From positions 250,383,127-250,447,126 of the forward strand of contig OV884056.1 in assembly GCA_930367215.1 (NCBI GenBank): a stretch of 64,000 bases of DNA. Direction: 5' to 3'. The position numbers were made by a program, and so were the translations under genes. The notes beneath the pieces were generated by a model. That model was given only the letters and a program-made list of their open reading frames with translations. It ran no database searches and was not told the DNA's origin. The DNA comes from Pollenia angustigena (taxonomy: Eukaryota > Arthropoda > Insecta > Diptera > Polleniidae). This document shows positions 13,101 to 23,970 of the stretch, one piece after another. Positions within the stretch are counted from its first letter, which is position 1; the number at the start of each line of letters is the position of its first letter.

Positions 13101-16100
13101 AATCACTGCTGGATAAGTTTTTTGTCAACGACATAAATAAAGTCCTGGGGTCGAATTACCGCATACGATATCGAGCAAAATTGATCGAAATTTTTTATTT
13201 TGGTATTATGGCTCTCGATATCGTATGAAATGTATCGTAATTTGAGATGATGGCATTCGATATCGAGTAACCAAAGACATAAAATCTCTCTTGTTTTCAT
13301 TCGATATGTCACTGTCTATCGTATGCAGAAAAATACTATAGTTAACTCGATACGATAGCTTACTCGATATCGAATGCGGTAATTAGGCCCCTGCTATATG
13401 ATCAGATTGGCTCACCATGTTTCTCGAAACACGACCTAATATTTTTATGCTTTGATTTCAGAACCAAATATACGAGGGAAGAGAATACTTATTATGATTT
13501 TAAAAGAATGGATTATAATGCAATGATGTATGAGCTTCAAATAGTTGATTGGAATCGTATTTTCTTCATGATCGATGTTAATGACCAAGTTAATTTTCTG
13601 GAGAAAAATATTGCCGAAATTTTCGAAAAATCTGCCAGTAAAAACAGTCACACAGAAAAGCACTACAAATCTTTGGTTTAATGAACAAATTAAAGCTAAA
13701 ATAAACCAACGAGATCATATATATAAATGTTGGAAACGCTTCAAAACTGATGACCTGCATGATCAATTTGTTAGTGCCAGAAGAGAAGTAAATAATCTAA
13801 TTAAGCGAACAAAATTCTCTTACTTTACTAACTTATTTTCAACTGCTGTGAACTCAAAGAAAAATTGGAAAATTATTCGTGATATTGGCATTGTAAAATT
13901 AAATAAAACAGACTCTTCGGAAATGAATGTTGACTTACTCAACGCGTTATTTACTAAAATTCCAAACTTAAACATTTCTCCTAACTATTATTCTAGTAGT
14001 GCCAGTTCATCATTTAATAGCTCCGCGCCACAATTTTCTTTTCGCTGTGTTTCTTAGGATGATACCTTTATTGCTTGCCATGATATCAAATCAAATGCAG
14101 TTGGACCTGATAAAATTCACCCTAAATTTTTAAAACTCCTTCTACCTAACTTACTTCTACAAATCACACACATATTCAACACAATAATTACAAAAGGTAT
14201 TTTTCCACAGAACTGGAAGTGTGCGAAAATTGTTCCCATCTCTTAAAAATAGAAATGAATACCGTCCACTAGCTATCCTTTCATATTTATCTAAAGTCTT
14301 CGAAAGGCTCTTGCATAAACAAATAGGTGCTTACCTTGAGACGAATAATTTATTTACCAAAATGCAATCTGGTTTCCGACCCAAACATAGTTGTACTACT
14401 GCACTTATTGGAGTGACTGAGGAAATTCGAAGCTATATAGTGACGGAAATGTTACCTTGTTGGTGCTTTTGGATCATTCCAAAGCATTTGATATGGTTGA
14501 TCATGTCATGCTTCGTATTAAATTAACTAAGCTTTTCCATTTTACCTCCTCAGCGGCTGATCTCATTTCATCGCATCTAAGTAACCGCTATCAGTATGTA
14601 AGTTCAAACAATAAGCAATCATTGCCGTTGCCTGTGATCTAAGGTGTTCCTCAAGGGTCCATATTAGGTCCTCTACTTTTCACAATATATATAAACGATT
14701 TGCCAAAACAGTTATCACATAGCAAAATTGATATGTACGCCGATGACGTTCAGGTTTATATATGTAGTGAACCTGATAAGACTGATGTGTATATTTCAAG
14801 ATTAAATTTTGATCTATCAAAAATTGAAGCCTGGGCAAAGGCAAATGGTCTTTGTCTCAATCCCGCTAAATCTAAGTGCCTTGTAATTTCCAGAAACAAT
14901 ACACAAATAACTATTGAGCCCAATATAATATTGAACTCGCAGCAAATAAAAATTGTCAATAAGACTAAAAACCTTGGCATTATTTTTAATTCTTCACTTA
15001 CGTGGTCAGATCATATAAACGCTGCTGCATGAAAATTATTTGCGATGCTTCGTTCGCTTTGGGCAAGTCAGCACTCAACACCGTTCAACATACGTATGCT
15101 TTTGGCTAAGACATATCTTATTCCAGCTTTAATATATGACAGCAAGGTTTTTGCAAGCTCTGACAAAAAAAGCACCAGGAAATTAACATCTACATATAAT
15201 GCCATTCTGAGATATGTCTTCAACTTAGGACGTTACTCACATGTTACACCCTATGAAAGTAAACTTTATGGAGTGCGTTTTTCTGACATGTTAAATATTC
15301 GATGCCTAACTCTTTTGCGTAAAATTATCTATACTGGCGTGCCGACTTATCGATTTGAACGTCTTCATTTTACGCAGTCAAGAAGAAATAACAATCTGAA
15401 CCCGATAAGATTCAAGAAGTTAGTTTCTGAATGGCAACTGTTCAATTTACTAGTAATGCAACGCAGTTTAGGAAATGTATTTTTAATTTTTATTCCCGTA
15501 CTTGAAAATGTGTAATCTATTGTACGCTTTTGAATGTCTTTATGTTTAAAATGGTTTGATCTATTGCTTTAATGTATTAATTTCTTTTATTTTAATGTTT
15601 ATTGTTAAAATCATTTATTGTGTGACACATAAGAAATTGCTACGAATTGTTTATCCTGTACTATAATTATAAGACTTTAAGTCCTGTTGTATAGGAATAC
15701 CAATAAATAAATAAAACTAAACAATACTCTGTTCAAAAAATATGAATTTTATAACAACCATTTAAACCTTTTACAGTTTGATTGCCTCAACACTTTATCG
15801 GATCAAATTTTGGAAAATGTACGTGTAGAATTGACTATACCCGATGGTTTTTTAACACGTGCTGTTATACCTTGTCCGAAATTGCCATACAATGATTTAC
15901 AGACTACATTTGTCATTGTTGAATTCCCACAAGATATCAGTAGTTCAGCTGGTAATTAAAATAAAGTTTATTAATTGTTTATTTGAGTATAAATATATAA
16001 TATCTGAATTTTAGCAACATTTGGAGCTACTTTGCGTTTTGTGGTTAAAGATTGCGATCCAAATACAGGCGAACCAGACTCTGAAGAAGGCTACGATGAT

Positions 16101-16612
16101 GAATATATGTTAGAAGATATGGAAATAACCGTAGCCGATCAAATTCAAAAAAATAAGAAGAGTAATTTCCAAGCCGTATGGGATGCAGCCGATACTGAAG
16201 GTTTATTTTAATAAATTTTGATATGAGCAAACATTTAAATGAAATATTTATTATTTTTAGAATGGGTTGAAGCAGAAGATACCTTCTCTTTGTCAGCGGT
16301 CAATACTCTACAAGAAGCCGTTAATACAATTATTAAATTTTTAGGTTTAGCACCTGCTAATCTCTCGGAAAAAGTTCCCGAAGGTGTTGCCACACATACA
16401 TTGCTGTGTTCAGGTACTTTTCTAGATAATTTACTTTTAATGAAAAAAAGTATTTTACAAAAAAATCTTACTGCAATTTAGGTACATTTAGAGGTGGTGC
16501 GGAAATATTGGTACGTTCGAAATTAGCCTTAGCGGATGGAGTTTCCATGCAATTGACAGTTCGTACAACTGATCCAGATGTGGCAGAATTGGTTACCGCA
16601 GCCATAGGATAA
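10168..16612 (+). CDS. gammaCOP: Coatomer subunit gamma (eight coding exons)
   Basis: COPI coat subunit acting in retrograde Golgi-to-ER and intra-Golgi vesicle formation at cytosolic membrane faces. Coding exons by splice consensus and protein continuity: 10168-10207, 10412-11067, 11135-12245, 12308-12489, 15777-15951, 16015-16200, 16261-16413 and 16482-16612. They total 2634 nt, about 877 residues plus TAA, the usual family length. The N-terminal two thirds is the adaptin-like HEAT-repeat solenoid (for example [39 protein letters not shown] and [15 protein letters not shown]). The C-terminal third is the gamma appendage ([45 protein letters not shown]) and the protein ends AAIG. The start [13 protein letters not shown] matches fly relatives, so the Met at 10381 is intronic. 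All exon junctions keep frame. Intron 4 (12490-15776) holds a LINE and two MITEs; the other introns are 46-204 bp. One acceptor (before 12308) is a less common AAG. Confidence 0.97.
12600..12710. mobile_element. Short MITE in gammaCOP intron 4
   Basis: The ends read CGGTCAATTTCAC and, inverted, CGGCCAATTTCAC, with TTA on the left and TAA on the right. It is about 110 bp and noncoding, immediately upstream of the intronic LINE. Confidence 0.55.
12720..15714 (+). mobile_element. Decayed LOA/Jockey-group LINE inside gammaCOP intron 4
   Basis: A 5'-truncated non-LTR retrotransposon in the same orientation as the host gene. Fragments in order are: endonuclease C-terminal half (GCIYRPNRR, then VLCGDFNSN, 12794-13144), the endonuclease-RT linker (13400-14060), RT fingers ([30 protein letters not shown]), the RT palm ([30 protein letters not shown] near 14730) and the thumb/C-terminal region ending at about 15515. 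A TAA interrupts the frame just before GVPQGS, there is a frameshift near 14457, and other stops occur, so it is inactive. The 3' end has AATAAATAAATAAAAC. A 243-bp MITE lies at 13148-13390. A second copy of the family is at 19755-22526. Confidence 0.88.
13148..13390. mobile_element. Palindromic MITE (GGGTCGAATTACCGC), CTG target
   Basis: Terminal repeats GGGTCGAATTACCGCATACG and GGGCCTAATTACCGCATTCG (other strand) bound 243 bp rich in TCGATATCGA motifs. CTG is duplicated at 13145-13147 and 13391-13393. Removing the element and one CTG restores the LINE reading ...DINKV-L-LYDQ..., which matches the related LINE at 22.3 kb (...TKILLYDQ). This makes the insertion site precise. Confidence 0.88.
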
Positions 16613-17164
16613 AATTAACCCATTTAAGATACTTCTGTAGCTTAGAAGTTTTCTATTTAATTCTCTACCAATAATATACACACAAAACGATTAATAAGAA
16701 ACTCTTTTTTAACGTTTTTATTTTAAAAAAGAGTTTTATAAGGAAAAAATATTGAAGTATTCACTTTTCTTTATATAAGTATAATTCAGTTTTAATATTA
16801 TTTTTTTACCGAATGCAATTCGATTTTCCTTTTTTTTATTGTGAACATTAATAATATTTTATAAATTAAAAAAACACTTTAGACACGTTTTATATACGAA
16901 ACATTGTCATAAACTGTTTGTTTATTTTGTTTATGTTTAGAGAATCATTAAACGTTAATAAATTAAGCATTTTATTTAGTATTTATAAGGTAATAAATAT
17001 ACAAAATAAACAACTGCTCCCAACAAACAATGTTTAATTTTTTCTATGCCGTTGACACTGAAGTTAATCAGCCCAATTATGAATTTTTCCCTTCTCCCAT
17101 TTTTTGCTATTTAAATTCAATTGTAAAAATAAGAAAAGGGAAAAGCTCCCAGTGAATTTTTATT
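16613..17164. other. 3' flank of gammaCOP
   Basis: AT-rich. It holds a short hairpin (AAACTCTTTTTTAACG pairing with TTAAAAAAGAGTTTTAT, 16699-16739) and a canonical polyadenylation hexamer at 16957. No other gene is seen. Confidence 0.5.
16957..16962 (+). terminator. Candidate polyadenylation signal for gammaCOP
   Basis: The first AATAAA I find after the gammaCOP stop codon, about 345 bases downstream. Plausible but unproven. Confidence 0.35.
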
Positions 17165-17625
17165 CATAACTAGCTGGTCGCCCCGGCTTCGCTCGGTAGC
17201 TGATTACTAATGATCGATGGAGCCGTTTTCTGATTTTAGGTAAATCGAAAAAAGTGGGCGTAAAAGGGGCGGGGCAATATTTTCTTTACGTAAAAACCTA
17301 AGTTGGACCATGGCGATTATTTTAAAGAAAAAATCGTCCAAATCGGTCAAATAAATAGAAAAAGTAGGCGTGGTAAATTTTTTTTTTCGATGAAAACTTA
17401 AAATGGATACATACGAACATATGAAAAAAATGGTCAAATCGATGGAACAGTTTTCGGATTTTAGGTAAATCGAAAAAAGTGGGCGGGGCAAAATTTTCTT
17501 TCCGTAAAAACCTAAGTTGGACCATGGCTATCATTTAAAAAAAATCGTCCAAATCGGTCAAGCCGTTCTCAAGTTATGCGATCAGCAACAGACAACATTT
17601 CAGTTTTATTATATAGAAGAAGATT
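17165..17625 (-). repeat. Dispersed repeat ending CGAAGCCGGGGCGACCAGCT, copy 1
   Basis: Read on the minus strand this segment runs from a TATATAATAAAACTG start through GACCGATTTGGACGATTTTT and GCCCCGCCCACTTTT to CGAGCGAAGCCGGGGCGACC. The same order, on the plus strand, occurs at 39222-39690. GCCCACTTTTTCGA-type blocks are repeated internally. It is a widespread noncoding arthropod repeat type; the class is not assigned. ORFs at 17207-17534 are repeat-derived. Confidence 0.65.
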
Positions 17626-17693
17626 GGGCTGTATTTGTTATTTGATTTATTGCCAGACAAAAACATTCTTCATCACAGGTTCTGTTCACTTAT

Positions 17694-18778
17694 CAGTAGT
17701 TCCCGCTTAAATGCACCTCGCTTAAATGATTACCCCTCTTAAATGCGCAAAATGTGCTGGCAAGCAACATTTTCACATAATTACATGAACAAAATCCCGC
17801 TTAAATGACCTCGCTTAAATGCGTTCCCCGTTTTAATGATTCATTATTTTTGTCCGATATTACATAAATTTGAACAAAATAAATCACTTAAATGCGTAAC
17901 CAAAAAAACTTGAAATTTTTTTAAATATTCATCAAGGCATTTATAAAGTTAGTAAAAGTATTTTTGTACTTATATGATGGCAACAAAAACATTTAAAAAA
18001 ACAGTTGAAGTAAAAAAGTAAATTTTCTCTTGAATTTCAAAAATCATAGAGAATAATTTTAAAGAGTTATCGGAATCTTCCGATGATGAAGAAGAGGAAA
18101 GAGTAAATAAGTGGGAGCCTAAATATGGGTTCAAATAAACATTTACGCCTGTATTAATAAAAAATTTTAAATTTAATAAAGGTTTACAAAACAAATTTTG
18201 TATGAAAATTCTCCTTAATAAACGTTCGTTAAATTTAATAATCGTTTATAAATATGGGGGTAAGTTTTTAAAAAAAGACCTAAAGACCTATTAATACTTG
18301 AAAATAATAAAGGTCGAATAAAATACATATTATAAACAAAACATATTTATATTTTTAATAAAAATGTATGTCGATAAGTATTTATGTAAGAATGTTTATT
18401 GAATTAGTTTTAATATTATGGGGGTAATTTTGTTGTTCACTTCACCTTGCGTTGAGAAAATTTTCATATAAAATTTTTTGAATTTTAAAAATTTCAAAAA
18501 ATTTTATATGAAAATTTTTTCAACGCAAGGTGAAGTGAACAACAAAATTACCCCCTATATGTATTTAATTTCGTATGAAAACTATGTACCTATAATAAAT
18601 TTTATTTTCCCTTATATGTAACTAAAGAAGTACTTTTAAATGATTACTAAGTTTTTTAAGCGAGGTTTTTATAAATGCGTTGATTGCGCATTTATCCGGG
18701 TTATCGGTTAAATGATTCCCCGTTTAAATGCGTAGAAAACTGAACATTTTTCGATGCGCACTTAAGCGGGAACTACTG
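17694..18778. mobile_element. pogo/Tigger-like element in the Jockey 3' region
   Basis: The ends are CAGTAGTTCCCGCTTAAATG and its inverted partner (GCACTTAAGCGGGAACTACTG). TA follows the right end; on the left a TA sits one base out. Repeated CGCTTAAATG-type motifs lie just inside both ends. A plus-strand stretch near 18060-18130 encodes an acidic ELSESSDDEEEE segment, as often seen near the C-terminus of pogo/jerky-type transposases, but the rest of the transposase is missing. A 136-bp MITE is inserted at 18420. Confidence 0.72.
18420..18555. mobile_element. Near-perfect palindromic MITE, TAT target
   Basis: GGGGGTAATTTTGTTGTTCA begins one arm and the other arm is its near-perfect reverse complement over about 65 bp, leaving almost no loop. 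TAT flanks both ends (18417-18419 and 18556-18558). The low divergence between arms suggests a young insertion. Confidence 0.88.
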
Positions 18779-18789
18779 TATAGGTTTTT

Positions 18790-19748
18790 ATCGCTCATCT
18801 AATTAGATAAGTGCTGCAATGTCTCTTCTTCTTAAGCGAGTGTGGCCACTGTCATTTAAAATATTTCGAGCTATTGGATTTGGGTACTACTCCAGCGTTT
18901 TTAAGTATTTTACCGCATACTTCGTAGTAATAACCCCGACCAGTGACACATTGAGATCCTTGTGGATATTTGAGTTTTTAACATACCAGGGAGCGGCTGT
19001 GATTTTTCAAGGAAGTTTATTTTGGCGCCTTTGAACTTTTTAGATATTTGATGCCGAGACAGTGCCCCATAGTTGAATACCGTAGCACCATATTGGCTTT
19101 AAAATAGAGTTGTACAGTAGTAGTTTGCAATCGAGACCAACCTGGCGTTTACATTTGCCAGTACTGACAAGACAGTAGCAATTCATGCAAACATTTTCAC
19201 TAAAAAATGCAGACTTTTCCAATTGTCTTGTCTACTGTCTAGCAAATTTTGCAGACAGTAAAATTGGACAGTGATTTGACATTTGCTAACAGTAATCTAA
19301 TCAAGGCTTAAAATAGCATTAAAAATATAAAGAATAACTTTCTTAGCTATGCGAGGTAGCTGCAAAAGTATTTTGTTACTGAACTTATCAATACCAGGTG
19401 CCTTCTTGGTGTTAAATTCACAAATAGCCTTTTCTATTTCTCTTATCTCAAATCTTAGGGGGATAGCTGCTCTAACATTAACAGGCGGTAACTCGTCAGA
19501 TGTATTTGGGGTAAATACGTTTTTCAAATGATATAAAAATCTCGAACGCAACTATTATTGGTTTTTTGAGGATTTTGCTGGAATGTTGAACAGATAGTTT
19601 AAGATAACTGTCAAAATTGACAATAGAGAGATCCACATTCTCCGGTGTGCAAAGCGAAATATTTTCTGTGCAATGAGTACTGAGATATTTTTTATATTTT
19701 AACCAATTTATTTGTCTAGCTGACGTCGCTATGTAACCAGAGGGAGAT
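18790..19748 (-). pseudogene. Jockey reverse transcriptase remnant
   Basis: The minus-strand fragments run in order. First come INWLKYKKYLSTH and TPENVDLSIVNF (about 19730-19610, linker). RT fingers follow: IPLRFEIREIEKAICEFNTK, KAPGIDKFSNKIL and LYIFNAIL (19297-19551). Then LYNSILKPIWCYGIQLWGT (near 19080) and the C-terminal APWYVKNSNIHKDL region (18990-18800). The palm with the YADD motif is missing between 19297 and 19222, so this copy has a large internal deletion plus stops and frameshifts. Confidence 0.82.
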
Positions 19749-20477
19749 ACAATTCTCTTGTATTTCTTTATTTCATTTTGTTTCTTTATTGAATTACTAT
19801 CACAACAAGAATAAATCTTATAAATTACAGTGATAGTAAGTAACATTTGTTATATTAACATTAAGTAGATTTCATTTGCATATAATAAATTTAATAATAA
19901 AAATTAACATAAACTAACATAACACAGTTAACATTAGACATACATATTTAGATTCAAAATAATTTTAAAACAATTTTAAAAGTTCCTTTTTGAAAAGTAA
20001 TGCGTTGCTTTGTACTTGGATATATGATGGTAAGTCGTTCCAAAGACACGTTGTGTAATTGAAAAAATGTCTTGTAGACATAAGATATTTGTATTTTTGT
20101 GATCTCAAGTTTTTCCCACGTGGTGGTTAGTGCAAAAATAATTTTGTTGAAAAGATATTCTGGGTTCTTCAGATAAGTAATCTTATGCATCATTATAAGG
20201 CTTTTATATTTTAGTAAATTTTTAAAACTTATATTATGTAACTGGTATGAATATGATGATATACTATCTCGTCTACTTTTGTTGAAAACGTATCTGGCTA
20301 TATTGTTATATGTGACCTCGAGGCGATTAAAGTCAATTCACACCCGTAAAGTAAAACTGGTATTAAATAAGTTCTTGCCAAAAGCATTCTTATTTCAAAC
20401 GGAGTCGATGATTGCACAGCCTACAGATTTCTCAGCATCCCATGAACTTTACCAGCTGTTATATTTATATGGTTAGT

Positions 20478-20873
20478 TCAAGAAAGTTCGGCATTAAATG
20501 TGATTCCCAAATTCGAGGACGATTGAACAAAATTGATTTTTGAGTTGTTAATATGTAGAAATATATTTTCATTCAGTCGTTTTTTATTATTTCTTGATAT
20601 GAAGATGCATTTTGATTTGTCAGGGTTTATACACAAGCCGTTAATACATGCCCATTTATGTATATTATCCAAATCACTGTTAATACAGTCAGTACAATTT
20701 TGGGCATTTTCCATCGTGCTGCTTAGGTACAGCTGAACGTCATCAGCATACATTTGAACATTGCAATAATTCAGAGCCTCAGGCAAATCGTTAATGTACA
20801 CACAGAACAGCAATGGACTAATAATAGAGCCCTGTGGCACTCCACATTCAACATCCACTGGTTTAGAAGTCAC
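20478..20873 (-). pseudogene. LOA-like RT palm fragment (YADD)
   Basis: A 131-codon open stretch with CGVPQGSIISPLLF at residues 11-24, YINDLPEAL at 26-34, the catalytic YADDVQLY near residues 42-49, WACINGLCINPDKSKC near 74-89 and SSNLGITFNAELS at the end. These are palm motifs B to E of non-LTR reverse transcriptases. The frame is lost on both sides. Confidence 0.85.
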
Positions 20874-21430
20874 ACCATTTAAAGGTAAACGCTTGTTTTC
20901 GATTTATGTATAAGGTAAGAGGAAATAAGTTTGCTAGCCGAGTTAGAGAAATTAAAGATTTTTTTTAGTTTAGTGAGTAAAATCGAGTGATCAACGGTAT
21001 CAAAAGCCTTACTGTGATCTAAAAGCACAAGAAAGGATACCATATTCTTATCCAGTTTAGATTAATTTCTTCTACTACATCGATCAGAACCGTAATGCAG
21101 CTTCTGCCCTGTCTAAAACCAGACTGTCTATCCGTTAGATACTGATCCTTTAAATACTCATTCATTTGCCCATACATAAGATTTTCCATAACTTTTGATA
21201 AGAACGGTAATATCGCTATTGGTCGGAAGTCGCCGTTGTTTTTTGGAATGGGAATGATTTTTGCTTCTTTCCACATATCAGGAAAAATTGATTTTGTTAA
21301 TATTGTATTAAACAAATGCGTAAAATATGGCAGAAGTTTAGGAACGATAATTTTTAAAAATCTTGGACTTATTTCATCTAGGCCCATAGCATTTGACTTA
21401 ATTGATGTTATACTTTTAAGGACTTCAATT

Positions 21431-21657
21431 CTGATTCTGGCAGTCGTGATCGAGTATTTTCTCGATTCGAAAGCAATTTTATTTCAGTCGATACTGAACG
21501 AATCGAAATTATTTTTTCAGTATTGTGAAACTCAAATGAATGCTTTACAATACTGAAAAAATAATTCCGATTCGTTCAGTATTGACTGAAATATTTAGAT
21601 ATTAAATTGCTTTCGAATCGAGAAACTACTCGATCACGACTGCCAGAATCAGGCCCC
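21431..21657. mobile_element. Palindromic MITE (CTGATTCTGGCAGTCGTGAT) in LOA copy 2
   Basis: CTGATTCTGGCAGTCGTGAT at the left is matched by its reverse complement at the right, where the terminus extends to GGCCCC. The two arms cover most of the about 225 bp and also share AAATTATTTTTTCAGTATTG-type inner sequence. It splits the LINE frame between ...PIETW and ...EVLKSITSIKSNA. It is a different family from the MITE at 13148, although both sit in copies of the same LINE. Confidence 0.85.
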
Positions 21658-22532
21658 AGGTCTCAATCGGCACGGTATGCATTTTTTCGTACTCATTTTC
21701 AGTTGGTCTATTCATTTTGGTTTCGACAAATTTGTTGTTTAATTTATCTACGTCAACATCAGAATTTGTAGTGCAATCGTTTCTTTTTCCAATGCCTATT
21801 TCACGGATCTCTTTCCATTTTTTCTTGCTATCAATAGCTGAAGAGAATTTCTGTCGATAATAACCGGATCTTGCAATATTTATGCTGTGTACTACTTCCT
21901 TTCTAGCGGATTTGAACAAAGACAGTAACTCAGGCGTTTTAAATTTCTTCCAATGTTTATATGCCAAATCTCTTTTTTCAATTAGTAGTTTTATAGTTGA
22001 AGTAAACCACGGAGGCTGTTTAGCCTTAATGGTCTTAGTATTCTTATGCACAGTTTCATTAAATATTGTGATAAGGTTATTTTGAACAAAAGCAATTTGA
22101 TCATTAACATTATCAAGACCATATATTAATTCCCAACTAGCACGGTCAATACGCTGGTTTAATACTGAATAATCGATGCCACGAAAATCTCTATAAGTGT
22201 ACTTAGTATCTTCAGTGTTAATGTAGGTTTTATAAATAATTAAAATTAAGTCATGCTTCGAAAAAACAGGGGCGGAAAATTGATCGTAGAGCAATATTTT
22301 GGTTTTATTATTAGTAAAAATAACATCAAGTAAACTGTTTGAGCCACTTGGATAGTGGGTTGGAACGATCGTGTTAACAGGCAAGAGGCCGAGTGTTTGC
22401 ATTGGCTCTGAAAGTGACTTGTCAACAAGCAAATTACTGTTAAAATGACCGCAGATGATTACGTCGTTGTACAATAGGGACACAGATTCGATTTTATCAA
22501 ACAAATCTTTGGTATTTGTTTTAGTAACAATT

Positions 22533-23052
22533 GTAGGTGTGTGATCACAGGATAATTCTAAGGAAGCTTCAACGTGAATCGATTCTGTGGGGATGTTTTT
22601 AACCACGCCAAAATCGATGACATCTGGAATTTTTTGCTGGTAAGCAGGCCAATACGTTGGTTGTCCGCTTGCAACAACATTTATATTCATTTCAGAGATT
22701 GTATTAAGGAAAACACGACCATTTGATGCTATTAGTAATCGCCAGCGGCTAGGAAACAGGGTCCTAATGATTTAAAATAATTATAGTATTGGTTTTCTGA
22801 TATTGAATATCTAGGTGGGGAGTATAACGATGAAATTCTATTTATTCTTCAACGCAAATGTTCGTTGCTTGGAGATAATTTTCACGATGATAACACATTA
22901 GGTAGTGTTTGACTCGGGTTTTTATCAAAATTGCAGAACCTCCACAAGCTCTATCTCTAGGGTCCTTGGTATCATATAGTGTATAACCATTGATTTTAAA
23001 CGTACTTCTTGAGGTCAAATGAGTTTCAGAAACCATCATGACATCAATTTGT
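22533..23052 (-). pseudogene. Jockey endonuclease fragments
   Basis: Minus strand: VSETHLTSRSTFKINGY (22990-23035, APE-endonuclease motif with the catalytic Glu of SETHL), ACGGSAILIKTRVKHYLM (near 22925) and, after a frame break, GQPTYWPAYQQKIPDVIDFG and ELSCDHTPTIV (22690-22533; the PDVIDF and SCDHTP motifs are typical of Jockey endonuclease ends). The frame then runs by chance into the inserted LOA element. Confidence 0.82.
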
Positions 23053-23826
23053 TTATTTTTAAGAAAGTATTCTAATTAATTTTTATGTTGGCGGATGCCG
23101 TTTGCATTCCAAAAACAAATTTTTAAACAGTTCATGGCTTGTTAAGTACAGCTTGCAATTACATCGATTGCATTCTAAGAATTTCGTGCATCATATTACC
23201 CATTGTATTTGTAAAATTATTTACAGTTTGCACTAATGTGTCCATGGTTTTTTATAGACGACTAATATTAGAAACTGGAGTTTCACCATTACTTGGCGAA
23301 GCATCTTGCATTGGCACATGGTTTGATTTTAGGACGTTAGCATAAGAGGTTCTGTTATTACTAGGCTGCGGAGCCTAAATGTCATTAGTGTTTACTTGAT
23401 TTGGTACCTGCATGTAAGGGGGACTAGTTTTCGGTCCAGCCGACTGCTTGATGATAGTATATAGAGGGCATCCTCTGTAATTGGCAGTGTGATTACCGCC
23501 ACAGTTGCTACATTTGGTAATTTTTAGACTTATCGCACTGGACTGTACCATGTAATTCTCCACATCTACGCAAACAGGGGGTAAATAGCAGTATGCCCCA
23601 GTATGGCCAAATTCTTGTAAGTATAAACACTGTACGGGCCCATTTCTGTTGTGCGGCTTCTCTATTGGGATTTTTCTGTACAGTATATATTTTAGATCAT
23701 AAATTGGATGCGTTTCGTTTTTTTAGCTTAACGTCGCCGAGTTCTAACTCCACTCGAAATAGTGGTTGGGGATTTTTCCCCTATTTTTAATATTTACCAC
23801 ATTTTTTGTTTAAAACCTTTTTCTTC
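23053..23826 (-). pseudogene. Jockey ORF1 fragment, tandem copy A
   Basis: Encodes on the minus strand the gag-like zinc-knuckle part of Jockey ORF1, notably CSNCGGNHTANYRGC (CX2CX3HX6C), followed by AGPKTSPPYMQVPNQVNTND and a stop. A coiled-coil-like ISRLEKTMD segment follows in copy B. ORF1 proteins of this group bind RNA in the retrotransposition particle. This copy has several frame breaks. It is one unit of a 774-bp direct tandem duplication. Confidence 0.8.
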
Positions 23827-23970
23827 TTATTTTTAAGAAATTATTCTAATTAATTTTTATGTTGACGGATGCCGTTTGCATTCCAAAAACAAATTTTTAA
23901 ACAGTTCATGGCTTGTTAAGTACAGCTTGCAATAACATCGATTGCATTCTAAGAATTTCGTGCATCATAT

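Larger units (their letters stand above)
19755..22526 (-). mobile_element. LOA-like LINE inserted into the Jockey endonuclease
   Basis: 5'-truncated copy of the family in gammaCOP intron 4. It is bounded by the 6-bp direct repeat ACAATT (19749-19754 and 22527-22532). Minus-strand order: endonuclease C-terminus (NDVIICGHFNSN, NSLLDVIFTNN), linker (QPPWFTSTIKLLIEKRDLAY), RT (GLDEISPRFLKI, FRPIAILPFLSKVMENLMYG, QSGFRQGRSC, CGVPQGSIISPLLF, YADDVQLY), then the 3' region. The 3' end carries TTCAATAAAGAAACAAAATG, a typical A-rich LINE tail. The usual GDFN aspartate is His here (GHFN). A 227-bp MITE interrupts the linker/RT boundary. Confidence 0.88.

Noticed and set aside
21626..22690. A novel enzyme with two endonuclease C-terminal regions
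   Set aside because: The frame crosses the junction of a LOA-like LINE inserted in a Jockey element, with an ACAATT target duplication. It is a chance in-frame fusion of two dead elements.
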